Source: Euphorbia lathyris (Eukaryota; Streptophyta; Magnoliopsida; Malpighiales; Euphorbiaceae). Taken from it: a DNA stretch of 64,000 nucleotides. The notes under the pieces are model-generated. The model ran no database searches. It saw only the letters and a program-made list of their open reading frames with translations, and was not told where the DNA came from. The stretch lies in assembly GCF_963576675.1 (NCBI RefSeq), contig NC_088911.1, forward strand, positions 136,837,929 to 136,901,928, read 5' to 3'. The position numbers and the translations under genes were made by a program. How positions within the stretch are numbered: the stretch's first letter is position 1; each line of letters starts with the position of its first letter. Of this stretch, positions 33,657-43,776 are shown one piece after another.

Positions 33657-34245
33657 CATCCATGAATATTTGCTACTTTTTCTTTTCTTGAAAACTCTGC
33701 TAACATTTCTGCAAATCACAAAAGTTTAGACATAGTATTGTGAAAATAGTTTTACGAAAGAAAATAGCATATCAAGTCTGGTTACCTTAGCATGTTGAGT
33801 TTCAACTCCCTGGCATGGGGCAGAAAATGCAACAGTTTATCTGGCAGCCATTTCTCTTATGTGAAGATCATGTTGGCTGATACATGCAACTAGTCTATGA
33901 GGTATGAACTCATTCTTTGCGTGCCCATTGTAAGTCACACTACCCAATAAATTCAAAAGAAAATCAGGAAATCAAGAACATTGGAATCTAATCCTCACAA
34001 TTCATTAAAAAAAACAACATATATATATAGCTACCTTAAAATCAGGATCAAGTTTTCCGGAACTTGGAGGACACAAAAGCAAAGTCATTATGCCATATAC
34101 AAATACCAAAATGATTGGCAACTAAGATTACCGAAGCTAATTCAGAAATTAAATATTCAAAATTTCATATACCTTGATGGCTCGAGGGTTCCACTAACAT
34201 CATTAAGGATGGCCAAGGTTTCTTTCTACTTGGAAGGAGATGTAA
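33657..34245 (-). pseudogene. Captured fragment of an ABCG (PDR-type) ABC transporter gene
   Basis: Four exon-like blocks in the right order on the minus strand match the first nucleotide-binding domain of full-size ABCG/PDR transporters: LAILNDVSGTLEPS (34240-34173), MTLLLCPPSSGK directly followed by LDPDFK (about 34088-34035), VTYNGHAKNEFIPHR and ISQHDLHIREM with FSAPCQGV (33941-33786), and EMLAEFSRKEK (33708-33657). Splice-like GT/AG sites separate them. The family normally reads GPPSSGKTT then several residues before LDPDLK; here Walker A has G to C and the following segment is deleted. A stop interrupts the third block. It is a decayed gene piece, not a functional transporter. Confidence 0.75.
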
Positions 34246-35219
34246 ATAATTCAAGGGACCTTTTCAGATGCATAGCATAACCAAATAAAATAAAATAGGA
34301 AACAATAATTTGATACTGTGTAGATACTTACCTCTACAACACAAGCATTACTTCCTAAAGAGCTTCTGCTTCTAGATTTAAATGATCAAATAAAGGCCTT
34401 TTTATGTATGTATGATACACAAGAACTCCCTAAGTAAGAATATGATAACTATTTGCACCCAAATATCAATATAATGATTTTATGAGAAACAAAATACTCT
34501 TAATTGTAATTGATTACAAGTTTCAAGTTGTGTAACCACTAACATTAGCTTATGAAATCCTATAATTGAATAAATAAAGAGACAAAATAGTACCTTTAAA
34601 TTGTTGTGTAATTCACTATTTAATCAAGTTAAGATCAATAAATATTGTACACAACTAGGAAACACCATCAATAGCAGAAGTTGGAACACCATTATGAACT
34701 TGATTTTCCCAAATGAGCTGATATGATTTCAATTTCCAAGAAGCGACTCAGATTGAAGTTTCCTGTTGCGAATATAAAAACAAATTAGGAAAAGAAAATC
34801 ATCCAGTTGAGTTGAAGAAAACAGAGACAAAGAGAAAGATAAATACAGAGAGGCAAGCTTTGTATTTTTTTCCACTAAAAAACTCATCCCTTTTTGTCCA
34901 ACTGACCCTTCACATATACCAAACCTAAAAACCTCATGGGTCAATATTGAACTTTAGAAATGATCCAAGGTAATAAATTTCCTTTTATTCAAACTTGCAC
35001 TAAAGTAATTTGAAATCCAAAAGATCAAAGAAGAATGGAAACATACAAAACAAACACAGAAACAAAAAATTATAGATTAATTACCTAAATCAAACATAAA
35101 ATATCACGTGAAAAAGACATCAGAAACTAAATTCAATGAAACCCTAAAAAAAATACTTAAACATACAAAGGAATCTGAAATAGAGAAAGAGAACTGGAAT
35201 CGATCAATAAAAAATTCAA
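34246..35219. other. CACTA interior, unassigned
   Basis: AT-rich sequence with no recognisable exon. A minus-strand open stretch at 34729-34944 is low-complexity and lacks an ATG start. Confidence 0.5.
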
Positions 35220-36292
35220 GGGTAAATTCCAAAAAAAAAACCCTATGGTTTGATGTTGTTCCAAAAAAACCCTTGTGGTTTGTTATTACAAAAAAAAAGA
35301 CTTACGGAAAATGGCTTAACAGTGTTAAAAAGCTGACGTGGCACAGGGGTAAAATTGGAAAATCGATTTTTTTTTTTTTTTTTTACCTCTCCCTCCTTCC
35401 TTCTCCTTCTCCTTCTCCTTCTTCTCTCCTCCTCCTTCTTCTTCTTCTCTCTTCCTTCTTTTTTTTTTTTTTTTATGTTTCGGAAATTATGGAGCCAATG
35501 CGTCCGATGAAAGCTTGAGTAATAACGGAGATACCAAAAGTGGATAATCTGGTGAAAATAGCACGTCCTGCAATTATCCACATCTTCTTGTTTCTGACCA
35601 TATCTTCTCCTTCGATTTCACTTCTTCTTCTTCTATTTCTTCAATATCTCTGTTGGCTAAGAGATTTTCTGTCGGCTCTCCTTCCATTTTTAATGCTAAC
35701 CTCACAACTAATTGGGGATTAAAAACTGTTTAAATAGAGAGCAAAATATTTGATTTCAGAAGAATTTCATCACGTAAAACAAATATGTATACATCACTGT
35801 CAGATGATGAAAAAAGAAAATGGTGATGATGAAAAAAATAGACTCCAGATTTCCGGAAAATTTCTAGAAATCTCGAAAAAATTCCAGATTTCCGTCGGAA
35901 ATCTGGAAAATTTCCAGATTTCTGAAAAATTTTCAGAAATCTGGAAATTTCCGAAACATAAAAAAAAAGAAAAAAAAGAAGGAAGAGAGAAGAAGAAGGA
36001 GGAAGAAGAAGGAAGAGAGAAGAAGAAGAAGGAGGAGAGAAGAGGAAGAAGGAAGAAGGAAGAAGGAGAGGAAGAAGGAAGAAGAAGGAAGAAGGAGAGA
36101 GAGAGGTAAAAAAAAAAAAATCGATTTTCCAATTTTACCCCTTGCCACGTCAGTTTTTTAACGGTGTTAAGTCATTTTCCGTTTTTTCGGGTAACGGCGT
36201 AAAACACAGTCCTTTTTTTTTTTGTAATAACAAACCACAAGTGTTTTTTTGGAACAACATCAAACCACAAGGGTTTTTTTTGGAATTTACCC
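35220..36292. mobile_element. Mutator-like element with long inverted ends, carrying a MATE gene fragment
   Basis: Starts GGGTAAATTCC and ends GGAATTTACCC. Inverted arms include GGTTTGATGTTGTTCC, CTTGTGGTTTGTTATTAC and a TAAAATTGGAAAATCGATTTT block near 35350-35370 and 36119-36140. They are flanked by a 9-bp duplication with one mismatch (AAAATTCAA at 35211-35219, AGAATTCAA at 36293-36301). Inside the arms lie long CTT/TCC runs (35385-35475) mirrored by GAA/GGA runs (35965-36107). Long inverted ends and a 9-bp duplication are Mutator-superfamily traits. It carries no transposase. Confidence 0.8.
35490..35687 (-). pseudogene. Captured first-exon fragment of a MATE/DTX transporter gene
   Basis: On the minus strand, from the ATG at 35687, the reading gives an acidic N-terminus (MEGEPTENLLANRD, then a run of Glu) and KSKEKIWSET. 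After a frameshift near 35598 it gives MWIIAGRAIF, TRLSTFGISVITQAFIG and RIGS. The last blocks match the start of plant MATE efflux carriers (the IAGPAIF...ITQAFIGHIG region). The rest of the transporter is absent. A transporter exon inside a Mutator-like element is a Pack-MULE arrangement. Confidence 0.65.
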
Positions 36293-36358
36293 AGAATTCA
36301 ATTACTTAAGAGGTCCACAACCAATTAACGGAGCAAATTAACTCATTGCGTAGCGTCG

Positions 36359-36460
36359 ACGTACCAGTTCAAAGTGCCAGACGAAGAAGAGCAGTTCGAT
36401 CTAGTGACGAAGGAGCCATGGAAAGGAATTCTCAAACTGTTGAAGCGCCACGCAAATTAG
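36359..36460 (+). pseudogene. Candidate captured exon, origin not recognised
   Basis: A short frame reads TYQFKVPDEEEQFDLV and TKEPWKGILKLLKRHAN and ends at TAG 36458-36460. Its composition is protein-like in contrast with the AT-rich CACTA around it, and the local GC content is higher from 36340 to 36520. I do not recognise the source gene. Confidence 0.35.
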
Positions 36461-36731
36461 AAGGTCGGAATCGTTCTTCCCGGAGGAGCAGCGCCACATC
36501 CACGCGGAAATCTGGACTGGAATAATGAAAAGCATGACGGACACTATGGTAAAGGCAGAGGATGAAACAGAAAAATGCCTAACTTATTGGAATGGCTTTA
36601 TACGCCCCTCTCCCCAAAAACTCTAACCGCCCGTATACATTTGAAATATCTTATTTTAGTAGTATTTATCATTTATTTGCAGTCAAATTTTTCTTTTGAG
36701 AAATTAAACTAACATTAATTGAGTAAAATTA

Positions 36732-36737
<6 letters not shown>

Positions 36738-36766
<29 letters not shown>
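36738..36766. repeat. (TA)n microsatellite in the CACTA element
   Basis: About 14 TA units in an AT-rich stretch next to the right subterminal region. Confidence 0.9.
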
Positions 36767-36768
<2 letters not shown>

Positions 36769-37891
36769 CGTCTACTAAAGAACAATTTAGTATCTCTTAG
36801 AAAAAAAAACTTTAGTATTATAAGAAAAACACTTTTATATATCTACAAATAAATTTAAATATATTAATTTATATAAATAAAATAATATAATAATGTACAA
36901 ATAAAAAGTAAATAAATTAATGAGCACAAAACAAAAAAGTGTCTTTAAATTAAAAAGTACTGGGACACTTTTTATCGACACAAAATCTGAACTGTCTTTA
37001 ATTTTTAAAAAAAATACCGATGCTTTATTCCAAATGTGAAGTTAAACTTTTAAAAATGCCAAAAAAAATTAACACCGTCACTAAGTGAGTATAAAATGCG
37101 ACACAAATTAAAAAGTGTGGTTGAATTTTTAAATTACGGATAAAAATAAAAATTATATTCAAATGAAAAAATATTGGGACACTTTTTTGCGACGTAAATT
37201 CTAAACTGTCGTTAACTTAAAGAAATGACGATGCTTTTCTTAAAAGCGTAGTTAATTTTTTAAAAATGCCATCAAATAATAAAAAATGTCGTTAAGTGAT
37301 AATATAAACCGACACAAATATAAAAGTGTAGTTAAATTTAAAGATATAAAGACACATGCCAAAAGCGTCGCTAAAAATATGTCGTAATAGACTTTTTTTT
37401 TGTAGTGTAGGGTTGAGTAGACGAATAGAGGAAGGTACTCTTGCATACTTAATTGCTTGTAAACGGTTTGTGCTCTACCTTTAAAGAGCTCAGTAGTGGA
37501 TTGAAAAAGCCCGGAAGGATTCTGGGGACTGGACGTAGGCGGTGAGGCCGAACCAGGATAAGACTGCTGAGTAATTTCTAACCATTCTCTTAATATATAT
37601 ATGTATGTGTTGCTTGTTTAAATTACTCAGTATATAATCTGTATAAGCCGACGCTAAGTAACTAGAGTGCCGAGTTGGAAGCTGACCTTAAGTGTTAATT
37701 CTCAATTCACAAGTAAAACAGTTCTAGTCAGGCTCTCACTAAAGCTGTCTTGCGTCGCGCTCAGCCTTGCTGACCCAATCTGAGTGAAATTGTTTAAAGA
37801 GTTAAATTAAGTCAGCAATTAAGTGAAAAAGTTTCATTAGTTCCTAACCTCCCCCCTGGAACTAATCTTATTACATTACACGGGACCAACA

Positions 37892-38709
37892 AAGGTGTCA
37901 TTATTTTATTCGTACTCATTTAATTCTGGTAAATTATACCTGTGACCGCTCAACTTTGATCTTATCTTTTTTATAGCGTCCAAATTTTAGAAAAGGACAT
38001 ACGTCCCTTTGTTTTACTTATATAAAGTCCTTATGAAAAAAAAACGACCTCAAAATAACAATTGACGATCTTAAAATGTAAAAGTTCGAGAACTAAAAAA
38101 TATTAGAACTGTATTTCACATGGAATCACGTGCTCCATTTCCCAAATCACCATTTTTTATAGATTTCTATATAGATAGTTACTTTCTATCTCCTAAACAA
38201 ACTACGTCTAAATAAATTTAAAATAAAAGATTACAAGATCTAAAATAGTTTATAATATCATTTCCACTGGGTCTATAACAAAGATTTATCTGCTATTGGA
38301 ATGCTAAAAGATTAAACGACTTTTATATTAGTGACCGAAATATTTAGTGGTCACAGATGTAATTTATGTACACTTTTTGATTATCTTACCAGTGTTGTTT
38401 GTAATTCCTATTAAATAATTTAATTGTGACTTTTATATGGTTGCTGCTATTTTTTTATTTTCTTGTAAATGCTGTTTCTAATTCTGATTAAATAATTTAA
38501 TTATACTTAGTTCAATTCGTTGTTTATCAATAGGACAAGCATAAAACATAAGAACTACAGAAGTTCTTTGTTGTATAGCTTCTGCCTATGTAGATAACTA
38601 CGATCCCTTATTGAATTTGTTTTTTCTGCTTGTTTTCATACTCAATTCACAGAGAAAGAATTATAAATACAGATTGAACCAAGTCGAAAAGCTTGTGATT
38701 CACTTGGAT
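37892..38709 (+). other. Upstream region of the GRAS gene
   Basis: AT-rich sequence after the copia A LTR. No element boundary or gene is visible. It should contain the GRAS promoter and 5' leader. A T-rich tract ending CAATTCACAG at about 38651 looks like a splice acceptor, so a leader intron is possible. Confidence 0.5.
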
Positions 38710-39999
38710 ATGGCCCGAATCAATAGATTGTCGACACACGAAATCATGGAGGTATCAAGAGACACATTCAACAAACTATCTTCTCAACAGCATATCGACA
38801 TCTCCGCGGTTGGGAAGTTCTTTGATTCTGCTCGGTTCGATCTTTCCGATGAGGAGATTAAAGACGTGCAACTCGCACTTGTACTTATAGCTTCTGCTCA
38901 CAAGCTGAGCGAAAAGCTCTTCGATGACGCGAAAAGATTGCTCAACTTGTGTGATTTCTTGTCTTCTTATAATGGAAATCCGGTTCAAAGGGTTGTTCAT
39001 TATTTCACCAAAGCTCTTCAAGAGAAAATTGCTAGAGAAACGGGGCGTGAATGTCGCGAAAGTCGTGAAAGTAAACCATTGTGTCCTCTTGATCTTGTAA
39101 CAAAAGGTGTAGATCCTGCTTTCATTTCATGTTGTTTACGAGTTCCTTGTATTCGAATCTCGCAATTCGCTGCAATTCAAGCTGTTCTAGACAGTTTAGC
39201 TTCGGCAAGAAAAGTACATTTCGTCGATCTCACAATCCGAAGTGGGATACATTGTCCGGTGTTAATGCAAGCTTTAGCAAATCGTCATGAAAAACCAGTC
39301 GAGTTTCTGAAGATAACAGCATTCGCAACGCCACAAACGAAGCAGAAAACAGAGGAGATTGGTAAATGTTTAACCTGTCTAGCTGAAACATTAAATCTAC
39401 CATTTTTATTCTGCGTGGCTATGATTCCCGACATCAAAGATCTCGAAAAAGAAATGCTGAACATAACTGATGATGAAGTAGTTGCTGTTTTTTCATTGAA
39501 TGTACTGAGACATACAACTTCCGTGCCTGATTTCTTAAAATCTTTTTCTAGATTCCTAAGAAATTTAAATCCGTGTGTGTTGGCCGTCGTTGAATCCGAA
39601 GAACTTGGCAATTCGCTAGTATTTATTGATCATTTTCATGAATCATTAATTTCCTATGGTTCATTTTATGATTGCATTCAAGCTTGTATTGATCAGGGAG
39701 ACCCGAATCGGGCCGTGCTGGAGGTAATGGTAGGACATCAAATTAGATGTACTGTAGCAGCTAAAGATGAGGAAAGAATTTATAGCAGGCAGATGAATAT
39801 TGAAGAATGGAGGGATTATTTCAGTGGTTTTGGAATGGTTGAAACTGAAGTTAGCATGTCGTCTTTCGATCAGGCAACTTTATTACAGAAGAATTTCGCT
39901 TCCGAGAAATCATGCTTACTTGTTAGGAATGGAAAATGTCTTGTGATTGGATGGAAAGGAACTCCATTTTTTTCAGTTTCTGCTTGGAAGTTTCAATAG
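38710..39999 (+). CDS. GRAS-family transcriptional regulator
   Basis: A 429-residue protein from the ATG at 38710 (MARINRLSTHE). An in-frame ATG at 38611 would add 33 residues that look like untranslated or intronic sequence, so I prefer 38710. It is almost all GRAS domain: a leucine-rich region (VQLALVLIASAHKLSEKLF, residues about 55-75), a VHIID-type motif VHFVDLTIRSG (about 175), a second leucine-rich stretch, a PFYRE-type region, and a C-terminal SAW region ending FSVSAWKF. GRAS proteins act in the nucleus in hormone, root and symbiosis programmes. No DELLA or TVHYNP motif is present at the short N-terminus. RGL/DELLA-like similarity is an impression only. The frame is intact and intron-free, as usual for GRAS genes. 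Confidence 0.88.
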   Translation: MARINRLSTHEIMEVSRDTFNKLSSQQHIDISAVGKFFDSARFDLSDEEIKDVQLALVLIASAHKLSEKLFDDAKRLLNLCDFLSSYNGNPVQRVVHYFTKALQEKIARETGRECRESRESKPLCPLDLVTKGVDPAFISCCLRVPCIRISQFAAIQAVLDSLASARKVHFVDLTIRSGIHCPVLMQALANRHEKPVEFLKITAFATPQTKQKTEEIGKCLTCLAETLNLPFLFCVAMIPDIKDLEKEMLNITDDEVVAVFSLNVLRHTTSVPDFLKSFSRFLRNLNPCVLAVVESEELGNSLVFIDHFHESLISYGSFYDCIQACIDQGDPNRAVLEVMVGHQIRCTVAAKDEERIYSRQMNIEEWRDYFSGFGMVETEVSMSSFDQATLLQKNFASEKSCLLVRNGKCLVIGWKGTPFFSVSAWKFQ

Positions 40000-40085
40000 G
40001 GACATTCTGGCGGTCTTGCATTACGGTTCTTAAACTTTTTTTGTAAAATAAAAGTGCGTAAAATGTATACGGATAAGTTTTGGAA

Positions 40086-40441
40086 TGTTAAAGAATTGGA
40101 GGACTTAATTTAATAAACTAAGTTTTATTGAAGATAATTTTACAAGAAAAAATTATACAACTCTTGCACACACAACTCTCATCAAGATGCACTCACTCAC
40201 ATCACTAATTAGCTTAATTTTTCTACACATATCTCATTTCTCCATGCTCCTATATTTAAAGGTGGGTTCACTCATTTTGGACCACACTTTATGTCGGTGG
40301 TGAGAGGCTTTATTAGCCACAAATCTTATTGTTACAAAACCAACCATAAAACATACAAAAAATCTAAGATATTTATTTTAGAATATCTAATAGTTTAGTC
40401 TAGAATTATCTAGTTAGTCGGTGGTGCATTTTCTTTTAATA
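40086..40441 (-). repeat. 3' LTR of the copia composite (TGTTAAA family)
   Basis: On the minus strand it begins TATTAAAAG after a G-run PPT (40443-40456) and ends TTCTTTAACA at 40086, giving TGTTAAA/TTTAACA inverted ends if the first dinucleotide TA was TG. A minus-strand TATA-like TTTAAATATAGG lies near 40251-40262. It is 356 bp long. Confidence 0.6.
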
Positions 40442-40492
40442 CTCCCCCCCCCCCCAACACCGACTTTTAGTAGCTCGTACTTGCTTGTCATT

Positions 40493-43400
40493 AACTCCGC
40501 CTATGAGGGTCACTTGGTGGCCTTTACAGCCGGTCCCAAGCCCGGACAAAGGAGGAGGGTTGCGGTAGGTTTGTGGCGGCCAGCGTAAAACTTAGCCACA
40601 TCTTATGACATGAACCATAATATAAATACCGTTGGGGCGTTCCCTACTCAGCGACGCGCTGCACTTCCTAGACCCGGGTGTAGTGATAAATGTGCAAGGG
40701 TTGCTAGGTCGTCGCCCCGAAGCGGCGCGCCACCCCAGGACCCGGGGGTGGTGTCAAATATGCAAGGGTTGCGGGTAAATAAGCTAGTCCACGGTAATGG
40801 TAGGGGTAGGGGTAAGGGTAGTAGGTTACGCTTTGGGACATGGAACATAGGTTCTTTGACAGGAAGATTAGCTGAAATTGTAGATGTTATGAAGAGGAGG
40901 AGAATAAATATATTATGCCTACAAGAAACCAAGTGGGTTGGAGCCAAGGCTAGAGAGATAGCTCCTTGGGGTTATAAGCTTTGGTACTCAGGAAAGGATA
41001 AGGGTAGAAATGGAGTAGGTATTCTTATTGATAGGGAGTATATTGATGAGGTAGTAGCGGTGTCTAGGAAGAGCGATAGAATTATGAGTGTTAAGCTAGT
41101 GATAGGGGATGAGGTTGTGAATGTCATTAGTGCATATGCGCCACAAATAGGATTAGATGTGTCTATAAGACAAGCTTTTTGGGATGACTTAGAGGAAGTG
41201 GTGCAACAGGTTCCTAGGGATGAAAAAATGGTACTAGGGGGTGATCTCAATGGACACGTGGGTTCTAGGCGAGATGGGTTTGAGAGTGTTCATGGAGGGT
41301 ATGGTTTTGGAGATAAGAATGAAGCAGGAAATGATATTTTGGAATTCGCATCAGCCTATGACTTGAGTATCATGAACACATGGTTTATGAAGAGAACATC
41401 CCACTTAGTGACTTATCGGAGTGGCGGTAATGCGAGCCAAATTGACTTCTTCTTAGTAAGGAGTGCTTGGAGAAAGAGTTATATTGATTGTAAGGTGATC
41501 CCTGGTGAGAGTACGACAACCCAACATAGAGTAGTGGTGCTAGATTTTCGAAGTAGGAAATGTATAAGAAAACAAACACCTCAAGTAGAGACTAAGATTA
41601 AGTGGTGGAAATTGCAAGGGGAGAATCAACAAAAATTTGTGGATGAGATGACCAAAAAAGATATTTGGACTTGCAATATGGATTCAGATATAGATTCAAT
41701 ATGGAATAAGATGGAGCATAGTATAAGGGAAGTAGCGAAGGAAGTTCTAGGGGAATCTAAAGGTAGCATGCCACCGGGTAAGGACACATCTTGGTGGACA
41801 GAAGAAGTACGACAAGCAGTAAAGAGTAAGAGAGAATCCTATAAACTATTGGGGAAATGTAGGAGTGACGAGAACTACGAAAAATACAAAGAGGCTAAAA
41901 GGGAAGTAAAGAAGGTCATACGAGATGCTAGAGCAAAGGTGAATCGGGATCTGTATACAAGATTGGATACGAAAGAAGGGGAAAGAGACATATATAGAAT
42001 TGCTCGGATGAGAGATAGGAAGACGCGAGATCTCGGAAAAGTTAAATGTGTGAAGGATGTGGACCAGAAAGTCCTAGTTGGAGATAAGGATATCAAGGAA
42101 CGATGGAGGTCCTATTTTGATGACTTATTTAATGGAGATCGCCAACAAGATGTTGGAGATATAAGTATCCATCACGATATGATAAATCATGAATGCCTGC
42201 GGAGAATTCAAAAGGGTGAAGTCAAAATGGCATTAAGTAAGATGAAGTTGAAGAAAGCAGTAGGACCTGATGGCATCCCTATTGAGATTTGGAGATGTTT
42301 GGGAGAAAGAGGAATCGAATGGTTGACGACGTTCTTCAACAAAATTTGGAGAAACAATAAGATGCCATCAGAATGGAGGAAAAGTACCTTAATCCCTTTG
42401 TATAAGAACAAAGGCGATGTCCAAGATTGTGCCAACTATCGGGGAATCAAATTAATGAGTCACACTATGAAACTTTGGGAGCGAGTGATTGAACAAAGGC
42501 TAAGGAGGACGGTGAAGATCTCGGAAAACCAGTTTGGCTTTATACCGGGAAGATCAACTATGGAAGCCATCCATCTAATGAGACAATTAATGGAGCACTA
42601 TCGAAATAAGAAGAAAGACTTGCATATGGTTTTCATTGACTTGGAGAAAGCATATGATAAGGTACCAAGGGAAGTACTTTGGTGGGCCTTGATAAGGAAA
42701 GGCATTTCGCGGAAATATATTGACATCATAAAGGACATGTATGAGGGAGTATGCACGAGTGTACGTACTAGTGTTGGGAAAACTGAAGAGTTTCCTATTA
42801 CGATTGGAGTGCATCAAGGTTCCGCACTAAGCCCATTTCTTTTTGCCATCGTTATGGATGAACTAACAAGTTCACTTCAAGATGGTATACCATGGTGCAT
42901 GCTGTTTGCAGATGATATTGTGTTGGTTGATGAGACGAAAGAAGGAGTGGAGATGAAGTTGGAACTATGGAGGCAAACTCTAGAATCTAGAGGCTTTAAG
43001 TTGAGTCGAAGTAAGACAGAATATTTGGAGTGTAAGTTTAGCGGCCGTAGGAGTAGGGAGGCAGGGACAATCACCCTAGATGGGAGAGTTGTTCAGGCCT
43101 CGGATTGCTTCCGGTATTTAGGATCTATTATCCAAACGGATGGAGAAGTAGATGGAGATGTTGCCCATAGGATTAAAGCTGGTTGGTCGAAGTGGAAGAG
43201 TGCTACGGGTTTCCTTTGTGATCCCGGCATGCCTAATAGATTGAAGGGAAAATTCTACCGGAAGGCAATTAGACCAGCATTGTTATATGGTACGGAGTGT
43301 TGGGCAGTGAAACACTGCCACATCCATAAGATGTCGGTGGCGGAGATGCGTATGTTGAGATGGATGTGTGGTCACACGAGAAAGGACCGGGTGCGTAATG

Positions 43401-43760
43401 AAATAATTAGGACAAAAGTAGGGGTTACATCTATTGAGAATAAAATGAGAGAAAACCGACTAAGGTGGTTTGGCCATGTGAGACGTAGAGCGCTTGATGC
43501 GCCGGTTAGGAGAACCGAAGAGTGGCAAAGGGATGTAGTGGTGAGGGGTAGGGGAAGACCTAAGCAAACTTGGAGGAGGGTGATCGAGAGTGATATGAGT
43601 TTATTGGGAATTGAGGAAAATATGGTAGTGGATAGGACGGAGTGGAGGGAGCGAATCTGTGTCGCTGACACGACTTGATTTTCACGGTTTTATATGATGG
43701 TTCATGTTAGCCGACCCCGAATCATTTCGGGACTAAGGCTTTGTTGTTGTTGTTGTTGTT
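40493..43760 (+). mobile_element. RTE-type non-LTR retrotransposon (LINE), full length
   Basis: Flanked by a perfect 16-bp duplication GTACTTGCTTGTCATT (40477-40492 and 43761-43776). It has a 117-bp 5' leader, one ORF (40610-43678), and an 82-bp 3' end containing a CCCGAA/TTCGGG hairpin and a (TTG)n tail (43735-43760). A single endonuclease-RT ORF, short 3' end and simple-repeat tail are RTE-clade traits. It is inserted in sense opposite to the copia element it interrupts. The leader repeats a GACCCGGG motif (40672-40680 and 40739-40748). Confidence 0.92.
40610..43678 (+). CDS. RTE-type endonuclease / reverse transcriptase, uninterrupted
   Basis: A 1022-codon ORF. The N-terminal AP-like endonuclease (residues about 70-320) shows [40 protein letters not shown] and [10 protein letters not shown]. 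The RT (about 540-800) shows [41 protein letters not shown] and FADDIVLV, followed by a C-terminal domain with [12 protein letters not shown] and [11 protein letters not shown], typical of the clade. The endonuclease nicks target DNA and the RT copies the RNA there. The first ATG is at 40610; a later ATG at 40759 sits closer to the endonuclease and could be the true start. All visible catalytic residues are present, so the protein could be functional. Confidence 0.9.
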   Translation: MNHNINTVGAFPTQRRAALPRPGCSDKCARVARSSPRSGAPPQDPGVVSNMQGLRVNKLVHGNGRGRGKGSRLRFGTWNIGSLTGRLAEIVDVMKRRRINILCLQETKWVGAKAREIAPWGYKLWYSGKDKGRNGVGILIDREYIDEVVAVSRKSDRIMSVKLVIGDEVVNVISAYAPQIGLDVSIRQAFWDDLEEVVQQVPRDEKMVLGGDLNGHVGSRRDGFESVHGGYGFGDKNEAGNDILEFASAYDLSIMNTWFMKRTSHLVTYRSGGNASQIDFFLVRSAWRKSYIDCKVIPGESTTTQHRVVVLDFRSRKCIRKQTPQVETKIKWWKLQGENQQKFVDEMTKKDIWTCNMDSDIDSIWNKMEHSIREVAKEVLGESKGSMPPGKDTSWWTEEVRQAVKSKRESYKLLGKCRSDENYEKYKEAKREVKKVIRDARAKVNRDLYTRLDTKEGERDIYRIARMRDRKTRDLGKVKCVKDVDQKVLVGDKDIKERWRSYFDDLFNGDRQQDVGDISIHHDMINHECLRRIQKGEVKMALSKMKLKKAVGPDGIPIEIWRCLGERGIEWLTTFFNKIWRNNKMPSEWRKSTLIPLYKNKGDVQDCANYRGIKLMSHTMKLWERVIEQRLRRTVKISENQFGFIPGRSTMEAIHLMRQLMEHYRNKKKDLHMVFIDLEKAYDKVPREVLWWALIRKGISRKYIDIIKDMYEGVCTSVRTSVGKTEEFPITIGVHQGSALSPFLFAIVMDELTSSLQDGIPWCMLFADDIVLVDETKEGVEMKLELWRQTLESRGFKLSRSKTEYLECKFSGRRSREAGTITLDGRVVQASDCFRYLGSIIQTDGEVDGDVAHRIKAGWSKWKSATGFLCDPGMPNRLKGKFYRKAIRPALLYGTECWAVKHCHIHKMSVAEMRMLRWMCGHTRKDRVRNEIIRTKVGVTSIENKMRENRLRWFGHVRRRALDAPVRRTEEWQRDVVVRGRGRPKQTWRRVIESDMSLLGIEENMVVDRTEWRERICVADTT

Positions 43761-43776
43761 GTACTTGCTTGTCATT

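Larger units (their letters stand above)
31930..37407. mobile_element. CACTA (En/Spm-type) transposon, non-autonomous, carrying gene fragments
   Basis: Ends are CACTACAAAAAAA...(inverse at right) with a 3-bp TAG duplication (31927-31929 and 37408-37410). The first roughly 25 bp of the ends are complementary (GGGTCTATTACGACG against CGTCGTAATAGAC). Subterminal regions (31945-32560 and about 36940-37400) hold many short GCGTCGT/ACGACGC-type repeats in both orientations, a CACTA hallmark. No transposase reading frame is visible. The interior holds exon-like pieces of unrelated host genes, on the minus strand between 32779 and 34245, and a nested Mutator-like element. It is 5478 bp long. Confidence 0.9.
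31029..37891 (+). repeat. 3' LTR of copia A, split by a CACTA transposon
   Basis: It starts TGTTGAAACACA after the PPT and ends ACGGGACCAACA at 37891. Without the CACTA insertion (31930-37407 plus TAG) it is about 1.38 kb, close to copia B's 1.35 kb. It shares blocks such as the TGAGTACTCAGTTTTAGTACTCAG region and GGACTGGACGTAGGC, but differs clearly from the copia B LTRs. The matching 5' LTR is not in the window. Confidence 0.85.

Noticed and set aside
35780..35950. Repeated TCCAGATTTC/GGAAATCTGG motifs as a regulatory array
   Set aside because: They look like local simple inverted duplication within the MULE interior, with no other support.
35800..36148. Long Phe/Ser/Leu or Lys/Glu-rich open frames
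   Set aside because: They are products of polypurine or polypyrimidine runs in the Mutator-like element.
38611..38709. Signal peptide on the GRAS protein
   Set aside because: The hydrophobic stretch lies upstream of the likely start and ends in a splice-acceptor-like site. GRAS proteins are nuclear.
43722..43760. Asn repeat at the C-terminus of the copia RNase H frame
   Set aside because: It is the antisense reading of the LINE (TTG)n tail.
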